Shown piece by piece: positions 26,001 through 33,477 of a stretch of DNA of 64,000 bases (positions are counted from its first letter, which is position 1; every line of letters starts with the position of its first letter). The translations under genes were made by a program, and so were the position numbers. Below the pieces are notes generated by a model. It saw only the letters and a program-made list of their open reading frames with translations, had not been told where the DNA came from and made no database searches. The stretch covers positions 3,540,722 to 3,604,721 of the forward strand of contig NC_019780.1 in NCBI RefSeq assembly GCF_000317615.1, read 5' to 3'. The stretch comes from Dactylococcopsis salina PCC 8305. Lineage in GTDB: Bacteria; Cyanobacteriota; Cyanobacteriia; Cyanobacteriales; Rubidibacteraceae.

Positions 26001-26446
26001 CCCAGATTTTAGGGAAAATTTATACGCACCCACAGGAAAAAAGTTTATCGCTTCCGAAAAACTATAACGCGATCGTTATGGGGATTAAACAACAATTTGA
26101 ACAAGAACTTCAACATCGTAACGCAGAAAAAGATCATCGTCATCAACTTACACAAGGACAACGCTACATTAGTAAAGAACTCAGAGCTTATTATAAAACT
26201 ATTTCTGACCCTGATCTCCAACGCAGCCTTGATATTTTAGAACAGACTTTTCGCCAACCGATAACAAATGTTTTACGACGAGAATTAAATCAAATCAAAC
26301 GAGAAGGTTTAACTGATATTGCCTTATTAAACAGATTAAAACAACTTTATCATCAACACAATCTGGGAGAAGAGATGACTCCTAAAAAGTTAAGAAAACC
26401 CGAAACTTCGATCGCTACAATTATTTGTAGTGAAGCCTTCGTTTAA
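23090..26446 (+). CDS. PLD-nuclease/SNF2-helicase fusion (defence-type)
   Basis: The 1118-residue protein has an N-terminal phospholipase D-like domain with one HKD motif (HAKAYIFD, about residues 145-152) and GSSNLSLSG. A superfamily 2 helicase of SNF2 type follows: Walker A region DVVGLGKSFIGTAI, LIDESHHLRN (DExH-like box), FLTATPRNKT (motif III), LIFTQYADTAQYL, TDVLAEGLNLQDGNIIINYD and QRFGRIDRIGS (motifs V and VI). A ~250-residue C-terminal region has no recognised domain. PLD-helicase proteins are known from DISARM-like and restriction loci. The Eco57I-type methyltransferase 2.5 kb upstream on the same strand is the obvious partner. Confidence 0.9.
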   Translation: MMNNDIVDNRQEKLVDQINRILSTSESAHFAVGYFFLSGFTAIAPRLTNIKQLRLLIGNTTNQETLDQLAEGYKRLELVQDTLEEQNYIKRSFRQHIATETAENLRSTVELMDQTDDRETLVKNLIQMIEEGRLDVRIYTKGRLHAKAYIFDYGKVYDQNGNPLERNENGIAIAGSSNLSLSGISNNTELNVIVHGNNNHSALTDWFNELWEEAEDFNANLMAEMQQSWAIAPTSPYDIYMKTLYMLVRDRLEEESSVTLLSEDEISKQLADFQKVAVNQAVKIINEYGGCFVSDVVGLGKSFIGTAIVKRFEQIQRTRPLIICPRPLMEMWERYNEVYHLNARVLSMGKLTESEDDGARWLLEDFRFKDRDFVLIDESHHLRNLGTQRYRVMETFLASGKQCCFLTATPRNKTAWDIYNQIKLFHQDDQTDIPVDPPHLQQYFQLLEKGDRKLPNLLSHILIRRTRNHILRWYGYDAATHTRVDSQNFQPYLQGKRRAYIQVGGKHRFFPKRELETIEYSIENTYQGLYQQIRGYLGKSRKRQKKTPVKDELCYARYGLGNYVVKSKQKQDPYLSLQSAGANLRGLMRVLLFKRFESSVYAFQKTIERLLKTYEYFDRALNDGFVPAGEDAQSILHGEANIGEETDILQGLKQVSDKYRIEDFDRDRLHEHIQHDLTLLHQILELVKPITPDKDTKLQTLISKLNQSPFREGKCLIFTQYADTAQYLYDNLNLDNNSAIEVIYSNDKNKARIVGRFAPKANPEQKWNQKEGEIKTLIATDVLAEGLNLQDGNIIINYDLHWNPVKLIQRFGRIDRIGSENDVIYGYNFLPETGLEKNLKLREKLKHRIQEIHDTIGEDAAILDRAEQLNEEAMYAIYEQESEQLSLFEATEDSLDLNEAEEILRRLKKENPEEFTRIANLPHGLRSSKFSLNKGTYIFCEATNPNRPELKGYQQLFLLDEQGEIISRDVPQILGKIYTHPQEKSLSLPKNYNAIVMGIKQQFEQELQHRNAEKDHRHQLTQGQRYISKELRAYYKTISDPDLQRSLDILEQTFRQPITNVLRRELNQIKREGLTDIALLNRLKQLYHQHNLGEEMTPKKLRKPETSIATIICSEAFV

Positions 26447-26461
26447 TCAAAAGTAGGTTAG

Positions 26462-26647
26462 GAGATGGGGGAGACAAGGGAGATGGGGGAGATGGGGGAG
26501 ATGGGGGAGATGGGGGAGATGGGGGAGATGGGGGAGATGGGGGAGATGGGGGAGATGGGGGAGATGGGGGAGATGGGGGAGATGGGGGAGATGGGGGAGA
26601 TGGGGGAGATGGGGGAGATGGGGGAGATGGGGGAGATGGGGGAGATG
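26462..26647. repeat. 9-bp minisatellite (GATGGGGGA), about 20 copies
   Basis: A nearly perfect run of GATGGGGGA units starts 16 bp after the helicase stop. It gives open frames on both strands (MGE and SPP repeats) that are not genes. Related CTCCCCCAT units occur at 9797-9845. Confidence 0.95.
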
Positions 26648-26663
26648 TCAGGACAAAAATGTA

Positions 26664-26892
26664 GGTTGGGTGGAGGTAACGTAACCCAACACTATCCCAG
26701 TCGGTTGGGTGGAGGTAACGTAACCCAACACCATCCCAGTCGGTTGGGTGGAGGTGACGTAACCCAACACCATCCCAGCTGGTTGGGTGGAGGTAACGTA
26801 ACCCAACACCATCCCAGCTGGTTGGGTGGAGGTAACGTAACCCAACACCATCCCAGTCGGTTGGGTGGAGGTAACGTAACCCAACACTATCA
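26664..26892. repeat. 39-bp tandem array of GGTTGGGT...ACCCAAC units, six copies
   Basis: Units start at 26664, 26703, 26742, 26781, 26820 and 26859, an exact 39-bp period. Each has inverted ends (GGTTGGGT and ACCCAAC) around GGAGGTAACGTA, joined by a short spacer (CATCCCAGTC or CATCCCAGCT). This is the dispersed element of the window in tandem form. Confidence 0.95.
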
Positions 26893-27069
26893 AGGGGGGG
26901 GAATAATACCAAGTTTAGGTATAGCTTGCTGAAGAAAACTGAAAGTCTTACCAAATAAGGATTTGAGGCGATTCAGTTCAGATAAAAATGCAAGTTCATT
27001 GATTGTTCAATCGTCACACACCTTGCATCAAAACCTTGAACTCCTACCGATCAATCAACCCTAAGGCAA

Positions 27070-27273
27070 CTTGCCTCTTGCCTCTTGCCTCTTGCCTTTT
27101 GCCTCTTGCCTCTTGCCTCTTGCCTTTTGCCTCTTGCCTCTTGCCTCTTGCCTCTTGCCTTTTGCCTCTTGCCTCTTGCCTTTTGCCTCTTGCCTCTTGC
27201 CTCTTGCCTCTTGCCTCTTGCCTTTTGCCTCTTGCCTTTTGCCTCTTGCCTTTTGCCTCTTGCCTCTTGCCTT
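27070..27273. repeat. 7-bp minisatellite (CTTGCCT / TTTGCCT)
   Basis: About 29 units of CTTGCCT with interspersed TTTGCCT variants form a near-perfect array. ORFs through it (LLPLASC, KRQEARG) are repeat translations. A short related piece, AGGCAAAAGGCAAGAGGC, occurs near 40507. Confidence 0.95.
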
Positions 27274-27328
27274 ACTTAACCAACCAATGGACTTTTTCAG
27301 CAACCCCTAGGTAATTCCTTATAATTGG

Positions 27329-27363
27329 TGTTGGGTTTCGCTTCGCTACACCCAACCTACGGT
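27329..27363. repeat. GGTTGGGT-family element, single copy
   Basis: GTTGGGTTTCG...CACCCAACCTACGG is the inverted-orientation form of the dispersed element. Confidence 0.7.
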
Positions 27364-27383
27364 TTATCTACGGTACTCTAAAA

Positions 27384-27699
27384 ATATGGTATGCAAGTCG
27401 AGTTTAAGTTGAATAAAGCATCATATCAACTCGGAAAAGCAAAATTTTTTTTCAGGGGTTGCGCTCGATCGAGTTTCGTGATAGAGTGTTATTACATAAT
27501 GGGAAGTTTTGCCAATTTTAGAAAACGCCCCGAAAAGCGAGGAAAATCGCTCTCCATATCCCCCCTACCCGTATTGACAAGCCTCGATCGAGCATAAGAA
27601 TTTAAAAGATAATTTAACAGTAACCATAAGGAAAAGTAATGGTTGAAATTGAGAAGATATGGTATGCAAACAGAGTTTTAGGTTGAATAAAACATCATC
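27384..27699. repeat. Pair of ~44-bp imperfect direct repeats downstream of ftsH
   Basis: The motif ATATGGTATGCAA...GAGTTT...GTTGAATAAA...CATCAT occurs at 27384-27427 and again at about 27656-27699, 272 bp apart. Between them lies unstructured AT-rich DNA with no supportable gene; the small ORF at 27391-27597 has no ribosome site or family resemblance. Confidence 0.6.
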
Positions 27700-27727
27700 T
27701 GATCGCGCCAACCTCCCTTAAGAAAAT

Positions 27728-27751
27728 GATCCCCCCTAGCTAGGGGGGATC
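27728..27751. repeat. Perfect 24-bp palindrome after ftsH
   Basis: GATCCCCCCTAG followed by its exact complement lies 33 bp beyond the ftsH stop. It belongs to the C-run/G-run palindrome family. It could stop or stabilise ftsH mRNA, but no U-tract is present. Confidence 0.6.
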
Positions 27752-27784
27752 GCTATGGAACAGACTTTAAGAAATGAGACAACA

Positions 27785-29638
27785 CTAGGCGATCGTTGCC
27801 ATTTTCACCTCATTTTCATTGAGCATCTTCTGTAACTCTTCTGCGTCAACAGTTTCCCGATCAATTAACGCTTGTGCCAACTGATCCAGAATGTGACGGT
27901 TGGACACTAAAACATCTTTACAGCGACGATAGGCTTGTTCGACTAAATTCCGAACTTCCTCATCAATCGCCGATGCGGTTTCATCAGAGAAATCGCGATC
28001 GGAAGCAATATCCCGACCCATGAACACATTACCATTTTGACGACCTAACGCCACCGGACCGAGGCGATCGCTCATTCCCAAACTCGTTACCATTTGACGA
28101 GCGACTCGCGCCACTTGCTGTAAGTCATTGGATGCGCCAGTGGTTACTTCATTATCACCGAAGATAATCTCTTCTGCAATGCGACCGCCTAACGCCACCG
28201 CCATTTGATTTTGCAGATAAGAACGAGAATAGAGTCCCGAATCTAAACGCTCTTCACTGGGAGTAAACCAAGTTAACCCACCAGCAGCACCACGAGGAAT
28301 AATGCTAATTTTCTGCACTGGGTCATAATCTGGCATTAACGCCCCAACTAAGGCGTGACCCGCCTCATGGTAGGCAACTAACGCCTTCCGTTTTTCGCTC
28401 ATCACGCGGTCTTTCTTCTCTGGACCGGCGAGAACGCGATCGATCGCATCATTCACCTCATCCATAGAAATTTCTGTCAAACTGCGACGGGCGGCTAAAA
28501 TTGCAGCTTCATTGAGTAAGTTTTCCAAGTCTGCGCCAGTAAAGCCAGGGGTCCGACGAGCAATCTTCTCTAAATCCACATCTTTCGCTAGGGTTTTACC
28601 ACGAGCGTGGACTTGCATAATTTCCAAACGTCCTGCATAATCAGGGCGATCGACCACAATTTGCCGATCAAAGCGACCTGGACGCATCAGAGCTTGGTCT
28701 AACACATCAGGACGGTTTGTCGCCGCAATAATAATGATTCCCGTGTTACTTTCAAACCCATCCATTTCTGTGAGTAACTGGTTAAGGGTTTGTTCCCGTT
28801 CATCATTACCGCCGCCTAAACCAGCGCCGCGTTGACGACCAACGGCATCAATTTCATCAATAAAGATAATACAAGGAGCATTAGACTTCGCCTGTTCAAA
28901 TAAATCACGAACACGGGAAGCACCAACCCCGACAAACATTTCTACAAACTCTGAACCAGAGATCGAGAAGAAAGGAACACCCGCTTCTCCAGCAACCGCA
29001 CGAGCTAAAAGGGTTTTACCCGTTCCAGGCGGGCCCACTAACAATGCACCTTTCGGGATTTTTGCCCCTAAATCCGTGAATCGATCGGCATTTTTGAGGA
29101 AATCTACTAATTCCGTCAATTCTAATTTCGCCTGTTCAATTCCAGCCACATCATTAAACGTGACATTGGTTTGAGGTTCCATTTGCACTTTTGCTTTAGA
29201 CTTACCAAAGTTCATCGCTTGAGAACCTGGACCCCCTTGAGCGCGACGGAGCAGGAAGAACAATCCAACTAACAAGAGAATGGGGAAGAAAAGGCTACTG
29301 AGAGCGCGGAATAAGAAGCCATCATCATTCTCAGGTTGAACTGAAATATCGACATTGTTTTCCGTGAGGATGTCGATCAGTTGCGGATCATTCGGTAAAG
29401 ATACCTGAACTTGTTGTCCGTCTTGCGCCGTTGCGATCACTTTGGATCGATCGCTGTTGAGTCTGACACTTTCCACGTTGCCATTTTCAACGCGATTGAC
29501 AAATTCGCTATAACGCCAGGTGACTTGTGTTTCTGGTTCTTGGTCTAAAAACGCAGTCGCTAGAGCAATCACTACAATTGCTAACAGTGCGTATAGCCCT
29601 GCGTTGCGCCATTTTTTATTGTTATTATTGTTATTCAC
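27785..29638 (-). CDS. ftsH: ATP-dependent zinc metalloprotease FtsH (FtsH3-like)
   Basis: This membrane-bound AAA+ protease degrades damaged membrane proteins, in cyanobacteria notably photosystem II D1. The 617-residue protein has an N-terminal membrane helix ([19 protein letters not shown]), a lumenal segment, a second helix ([15 protein letters not shown]), Walker A GPPGTGKT, Walker [10 protein letters not shown], the SRH ([21 protein letters not shown]) and zinc site HEAGH. The opening [14 protein letters not shown] and overall pattern resemble Synechocystis FtsH3 (Slr1604), from memory, so the subtype is less certain than the family. A run of asparagine codons follows the start. Confidence 0.97.
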   Translation of the reverse strand: MNNNNNNKKWRNAGLYALLAIVVIALATAFLDQEPETQVTWRYSEFVNRVENGNVESVRLNSDRSKVIATAQDGQQVQVSLPNDPQLIDILTENNVDISVQPENDDGFLFRALSSLFFPILLLVGLFFLLRRAQGGPGSQAMNFGKSKAKVQMEPQTNVTFNDVAGIEQAKLELTELVDFLKNADRFTDLGAKIPKGALLVGPPGTGKTLLARAVAGEAGVPFFSISGSEFVEMFVGVGASRVRDLFEQAKSNAPCIIFIDEIDAVGRQRGAGLGGGNDEREQTLNQLLTEMDGFESNTGIIIIAATNRPDVLDQALMRPGRFDRQIVVDRPDYAGRLEIMQVHARGKTLAKDVDLEKIARRTPGFTGADLENLLNEAAILAARRSLTEISMDEVNDAIDRVLAGPEKKDRVMSEKRKALVAYHEAGHALVGALMPDYDPVQKISIIPRGAAGGLTWFTPSEERLDSGLYSRSYLQNQMAVALGGRIAEEIIFGDNEVTTGASNDLQQVARVARQMVTSLGMSDRLGPVALGRQNGNVFMGRDIASDRDFSDETASAIDEEVRNLVEQAYRRCKDVLVSNRHILDQLAQALIDRETVDAEELQKMLNENEVKMATIA

Positions 29639-29800
29639 GCTTAACCTCTATGTCTTCAGACTGTATGGAGTGAGACTATATTTCCTTATTTCCTTATTAT
29701 GGATGGGGAATAGGAACACTTCCTTATTTTTTCCTTGCATATTAATTTATGTTAACGTTTCTGAGAAGCTATTGACAGGGGTTGACAAATTATCCGTAGC

Positions 29801-29818
29801 ATGGGCGTAATCGCCCAT
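29801..29818. promoter_or_regulatory. Perfect hairpin just upstream of recX
   Basis: ATGGGCG-TAAT-CGCCCAT forms a 7-bp stem with a 4-base loop, ending 10 bp before the recX ATG, where a ribosome site should be. Two TTGACA hexamers (29772 and 29782) lie upstream. It could be an operator or a translation-blocking hairpin. Confidence 0.35.
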
Positions 29819-29828
29819 TGATGTACTT

Positions 29829-30272
29829 ATGAATTGCCAAACCTATTTCTTCCGATTACTGGCGCGTCGAGAATACAGCGCCGAAGAATTAAAAAAGAAG
29901 GGCTTAGAAAAAGGCTGGAAAGCAACCGAAATCAATGAAACCCTCGAATATTTACAGGAAATTAATGCTCAATCTGATTTACGAGTCGTAGAAGGAATGA
30001 TTTTAGGCTATCTGGGGAAGTACGGAAAACCGAAAATTAGGCAAAAATGCCGAGAGAAGGGGATTGATAACGAGTTATTTGAAGAGACTTGGGAAAAACT
30101 GTCAGATCAGACAGAAACCGAGGATTTATCAGCATTGAAAGCGAAAGTGATGCGAAAATACAATCTTACTCAATTTAGTGATCTTGATCCAAAAACCAAG
30201 CGCAGAGTCGGTAATTTTCTCCAGTATCGAGGGTTTAATCCCTTTCAAGTCTTAAAACAATGGGAAAATTAA
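29829..30272 (+). CDS. recX: Regulatory protein RecX
   Basis: The protein binds and modulates RecA filaments. The 147-residue sequence has the three-helix RecX repeats: FFRLLARREYSAEELKKKGLEKGWKATEINETLEYLQEINAQSDLRVVEGMI, KYGKPKIRQKCREKGIDNELFEETWEKL, and KRRVGNFLQYRGFNPFQVLKQW. Length fits the family. recA is not nearby. The gene overlaps the convergent coiled-coil gene by 4 bp at the stops. Confidence 0.88.
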   Translation: MNCQTYFFRLLARREYSAEELKKKGLEKGWKATEINETLEYLQEINAQSDLRVVEGMILGYLGKYGKPKIRQKCREKGIDNELFEETWEKLSDQTETEDLSALKAKVMRKYNLTQFSDLDPKTKRRVGNFLQYRGFNPFQVLKQWEN

Positions 30273-30910
30273 AAATAGGCTGAGATCGCGTTTGCAACCA
30301 AAGCAAGGGCGATCGTAACAATTGCGCCACCAATCCATCGTAACCAACCCAAAACCAGTTTAATTTCACTCAGATCAGATTTCATTTCACTGACATCAGT
30401 TTTGAGAGTATCAACATCCGCTTTTAGGGTACTCATGTCAGTTTTTAAGGTACTAACATCAGTTTTGAGAGTCTCGACATCAGTTTTTAAGGTACTAACA
30501 TCGGTTTTGAGAGTCTCGACATCAGTTTTTAAGGTACTAACATCGGTTTTGAGAGTCTCGACATCAGTTTTTAAGGTACTAACATCAGTTTTGAGAGTCT
30601 CGACATCAGTTTTTAAGGTACTAACATCAGTTTTGAGAGTCTCGACATCAGTTTTTAAGGTACTAACATCAGTTTTGAGAGTCTCGACATCAGTTTTTAA
30701 GGTACTAACATCAGTTTTGAGAGTCTCGACATCAGTTTTTAAGGTACTAACATCAGTTTTGATTTCTTCCGTATTTGATTCTACACGACCCGTGCGCTGA
30801 TCGAGTCGATCGAACTGCTCTTCCAGCTTCCCCAATTGTCGCGCATTGAAGACTAATTGCTCAATTAACTTTTCAATCAGAGCGGTATTACTTGTGGTTT
30901 CCGCCGCCAT
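30269..30910 (-). CDS. Coiled-coil repeat protein with C-terminal membrane anchor
   Basis: The 213-residue protein has a helical N-terminus (LIEKLIEQLVFNARQLGKLEEQFDRLDQRTGRVESN), then a 14-residue repeat TLKTDVSTLKTDVE iterated about eight times (hendecad/heptad spacing, long coiled coil). It ends in a membrane helix (WIGGAIVTIALALVANAISAYF). Such proteins are variable in cyanobacteria and resemble phage-tail-fibre-like or Bdr-type coiled coils; the function is unknown. The near-identical 42-bp DNA repeats imply recent expansion and easy length change. The ATG is the last in-frame start before recX-opposed DNA. Confidence 0.7.
   Translation of the reverse strand: MAAETTSNTALIEKLIEQLVFNARQLGKLEEQFDRLDQRTGRVESNTEEIKTDVSTLKTDVETLKTDVSTLKTDVETLKTDVSTLKTDVETLKTDVSTLKTDVETLKTDVSTLKTDVETLKTDVSTLKTDVETLKTDVSTLKTDVETLKTDVSTLKTDMSTLKADVDTLKTDVSEMKSDLSEIKLVLGWLRWIGGAIVTIALALVANAISAYF
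30441..30770. repeat. 42-bp coding tandem repeat, about 8 copies
   Basis: GTTTTTAAGG recurs at 30441, 30483, 30525, 30567, 30609, 30651, 30693 and 30735, an exact 42-bp period. The units differ mainly in one A/G position (ACATCAG or ACATCGG). Confidence 0.95.
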
Positions 30911-31055
30911 TTTCCCGTTCCCCCTTAACGTAGTTTGATCCTACCATAATCCTTGTTATCTCTTGATTTCAAAGGTTTGCTTCTTCCATCATCAAAATTC
31001 CTCTGGTTAAAATAGATGGACAAGTGTATAGTTTAGTGTAATTGGTTATAAAATT

Positions 31056-32150
31056 ATGTCAGTATTGGCGGCGATCGCAGTTTTAGCGGTTTTAATTATC
31101 GTCCATGAGCTTGGACATTTCACCGCAGCCCGTGTTCAGGGGATTCATGTTAATCGGTTTTCCATTGGTTTCGGTCCAATTTTGTGGAAATATCAAGGGT
31201 CAGAAGTAGAATATGGAGTGCGTGCTTTTCCGTTAGGAGGATTCGTCGGTTTTCCTGATGATGATCCCGATAGCGAGATTCCCCAGGATGATCCAGACTT
31301 ACTTAAAAATCGTCCCCTCGGCGATCGCGCCATTGTCATCAGTGCTGGGGTTATTGCAAACTTTATCTTTGCCTATTTCCTTCTGGTCACGCAATCCGCA
31401 GTAGTCGGAATCCCGCAACCGCAGTTTGAACCTGGAATTAAAGTTCCTGAAGTGATCAGCGAAGAAAGCTCCCCCGCACAAAAAGCAGGATTAGAAGCGG
31501 GCGACCTCATTTTAGCAGTCAACTCTGAGCCATTAGGAGAAGGTCAACCCGCAATCCAAACCTTACAAACCAAAATCCAAAATTCTGTCAATGAACCCTT
31601 AACTCTCAACGTCAAACGGGAAGAACAAACCCTCAATCTTTCTGTTATTCCCCAACCTGGAGACGACGGAAAAGGAAAAATTGGGGTCTTACTTTCTCCC
31701 AATGGGGAAGTAGTACGGAAACGTCCCGATAATCTCATTGAACCGTTTAGTCAAGGCGCTCAAGAATACCAACGGATTTTTACCCTCACCTTTCAAGGCT
31801 TAGGACAACTGGTGAGTAACTTTCAAGAATCTGCCGAACAAGTTGCCGGTCCCGTCGCTATTGTCGCAGTCGGTGCTAACATCGCCAGTTCGGATGCTAG
31901 TAGTTTATATCAATTTGCGGCTTTAATTAGCATCAATTTGGGGATTATCAACATCCTTCCTTTACCCGTTTTAGACGGCGGTCAATTGGTGTTTCTCCTT
32001 TTAGAGGGGATTCGGGGTAAACCCTTACCGACAAAAATCCAAGATGGGATTATGCAAACGGGAGTTGTGGTTTTGCTGGGTTTAGCAATTTTCTTAGTGA
32101 TTCGAGATACAGCAAACTTAGCAGTGGTTCAAGACTTGTTCCAACAATGA
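31056..32150 (+). CDS. rseP: Site-2 protease, RseP family
   Basis: This intramembrane zinc metalloprotease cleaves membrane-bound regulators such as anti-sigma factors. The 364-residue protein starts with a membrane helix holding the HExxH motif (VHELGHFTAARV, about residues 16-27). It has one PDZ domain (about 115-200, SSPAQKAGLEAGDLILAVNSEPLG) and the C-terminal NxxPxPxLDGG motif (NILPLPVLDGGQLVF). Length is normal. Its stop overlaps the start of nth (ATGA), so the two are translationally coupled. The client is unknown. Confidence 0.93.
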   Translation: MSVLAAIAVLAVLIIVHELGHFTAARVQGIHVNRFSIGFGPILWKYQGSEVEYGVRAFPLGGFVGFPDDDPDSEIPQDDPDLLKNRPLGDRAIVISAGVIANFIFAYFLLVTQSAVVGIPQPQFEPGIKVPEVISEESSPAQKAGLEAGDLILAVNSEPLGEGQPAIQTLQTKIQNSVNEPLTLNVKREEQTLNLSVIPQPGDDGKGKIGVLLSPNGEVVRKRPDNLIEPFSQGAQEYQRIFTLTFQGLGQLVSNFQESAEQVAGPVAIVAVGANIASSDASSLYQFAALISINLGIINILPLPVLDGGQLVFLLLEGIRGKPLPTKIQDGIMQTGVVVLLGLAIFLVIRDTANLAVVQDLFQQ

Positions 32151-32782
32151 TCTCTTCTCCTCAAAAACGAGCCTTAGCACTGCTCGATCGACTCAAAGCG
32201 TTATATCCCAATGCCACTTGTACCCTCAATTATGAGACCCCTGTACAACTATTAGTGGCAACGATTCTTTCTGCCCAATGTACGGATGAACGAGTCAACA
32301 AAGTTACCCCAGACTTGTTTGCTCGTTTTCCCGATGCAGAAACCATGGCAAAAGCCAACAGAGAAGAAATCGAAACTCTCATTCGTTCCACAGGATTCTA
32401 TCGCAATAAAGCGAAAAACATTCAAGGAGCGTGTGAGATGATTGTCTCTGACTTTCAGGGGAAAGTTCCAGATACAATGGAAGACCTCTTAAAATTACCT
32501 GGTGTAGCGAGGAAAACTGCAAATGTGGTACTCGCTCATGCTTATGGGGTGAATGCTGGCGTAACGGTAGATACTCACGTTAAACGCCTCTCTCATCGTC
32601 TTGGATTAACCGAACATAATGATCCCAAACGCATCGAGAAGGATTTAATGGCGCTGTTACCCCAGCCAGACTGGGAAAATTGGTCAATTCGACTAATTTA
32701 TCACGGTCGCGCTGTGTGTAAAGCCAAACAACCTTTGTGTGAAGTTTGTACTTTAGCTGATCTCTGTCCATTTCCTAGATAA
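32147..32782 (+). CDS. nth: Endonuclease III
   Basis: This base-excision DNA glycosylase/AP lyase removes oxidised pyrimidines. The 211-residue protein has the helix-hairpin-helix LLKLPGVARKTANVVLAHAYG with the catalytic lysine, the aspartate in GVTVDTHVKRLS, and the C-terminal Fe-S loop with four cysteines (CKAKQPLCEVCTLADLC). It overlaps rseP by 4 bp. Confidence 0.97.
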   Translation: MISSPQKRALALLDRLKALYPNATCTLNYETPVQLLVATILSAQCTDERVNKVTPDLFARFPDAETMAKANREEIETLIRSTGFYRNKAKNIQGACEMIVSDFQGKVPDTMEDLLKLPGVARKTANVVLAHAYGVNAGVTVDTHVKRLSHRLGLTEHNDPKRIEKDLMALLPQPDWENWSIRLIYHGRAVCKAKQPLCEVCTLADLCPFPR

Positions 32783-33010
32783 AAAGTAGATGAAAAGTAG
32801 GTTGGGTGGAGTTTACGAAACCCAACACCAATATTCGTTATTCGTTATTCGTTATTTGTTATTTGTTGTTTGTTATTTGTTGTTTGTTATTTGTTATTGG
32901 TTGTTGATCACTGGTCACTGTTTACTGGTCACTGATTACTGGTCACTGGTCACTGGTCACTGATTACTGGTCACTGGTCACTGGTCACTGATCACTGGTC
33001 ACTGATCAAT
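32783..33010. repeat. Composite repeat block (three families in series)
   Basis: The 315-bp nth-rpsN gap starts with a GGTTGGGT...GAAACCCAACAC element (about 32800-32828), then TTATTCG/TTATTTG units (32833-32900), then ACTGGTCACTGATTACTGG units (32905-33006). The same three families occur between ccsB and tilS (50896-51115). The remaining ~90 bp before rpsN holds its promoter region without clear motifs. Confidence 0.85.
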
Positions 33011-33097
33011 TACCTGAACCTGATATAACTGTTTCCCCAAGAAAAAAGTAAATTCGGTAGGATAGTTAAGCAGTGTTTTTAGTAAATTAATTCCCTA

Positions 33098-33400
33098 ATG
33101 GCAAAAAAAGCAATGATTGAGCGCGAGAAAAAGCGCCAAAGATTAGTCGAGAAATACGCAGACAAACGAGCCGAATTAAAAGAGCAAATTAGAACTTCGA
33201 CTTCTCCCAGAGAACGATTCCAGTTACAGCGTGAATTACAACGGCTTCCTCGCGCCAGTTCTCGCACTCGTCTCCGCAACCGTTGTCAAGTAACGGGTCG
33301 CCCTCGTGGTTATTATCGTGATTTTGGACTTTCTCGTAATGTGTTTCGGGAATGGGCGCACAATGGATATTTACCTGGTGTTGTAAAGTCCAGTTGGTAA
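33098..33400 (+). CDS. rpsN: 30S ribosomal protein S14
   Basis: The 100-residue protein matches the long, zinc-free S14 class: [69 protein letters not shown]. It assembles into the 30S head. It stands alone, outside the spc operon, as is usual in cyanobacteria. Confidence 0.98.
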   Translation: MAKKAMIEREKKRQRLVEKYADKRAELKEQIRTSTSPRERFQLQRELQRLPRASSRTRLRNRCQVTGRPRGYYRDFGLSRNVFREWAHNGYLPGVVKSSW

Positions 33401-33477
33401 TTTAATTAGATTATTAGGTAGGGATGTTTTTTGAAATATCTCTACCTATGTAGCAATTCCAGATGATTTGTAATTTT

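Noticed and set aside
26421..26954. ORFs on both strands through the minisatellites (PPSPPSP and MGEMGE repeats)
   Set aside because: They are translations of the 9-bp and 39-bp repeats with no ribosome site or conserved domain.
27003..27314. Several overlapping ORFs with LLPLASC or KRQEARG repeats
   Set aside because: They are open only because the 7-bp unit has no stop codon in any frame.
27391..27597. 68-residue ORF downstream of ftsH
   Set aside because: No ribosome site and no recognisable family; it overlaps a dispersed direct repeat.
30402..30800. Plus-strand ORF with SVFKVLTSVLRV repeats
   Set aside because: It is antisense to the coiled-coil gene and arises from the 42-bp repeat; the minus frame has a sensible head and membrane anchor.
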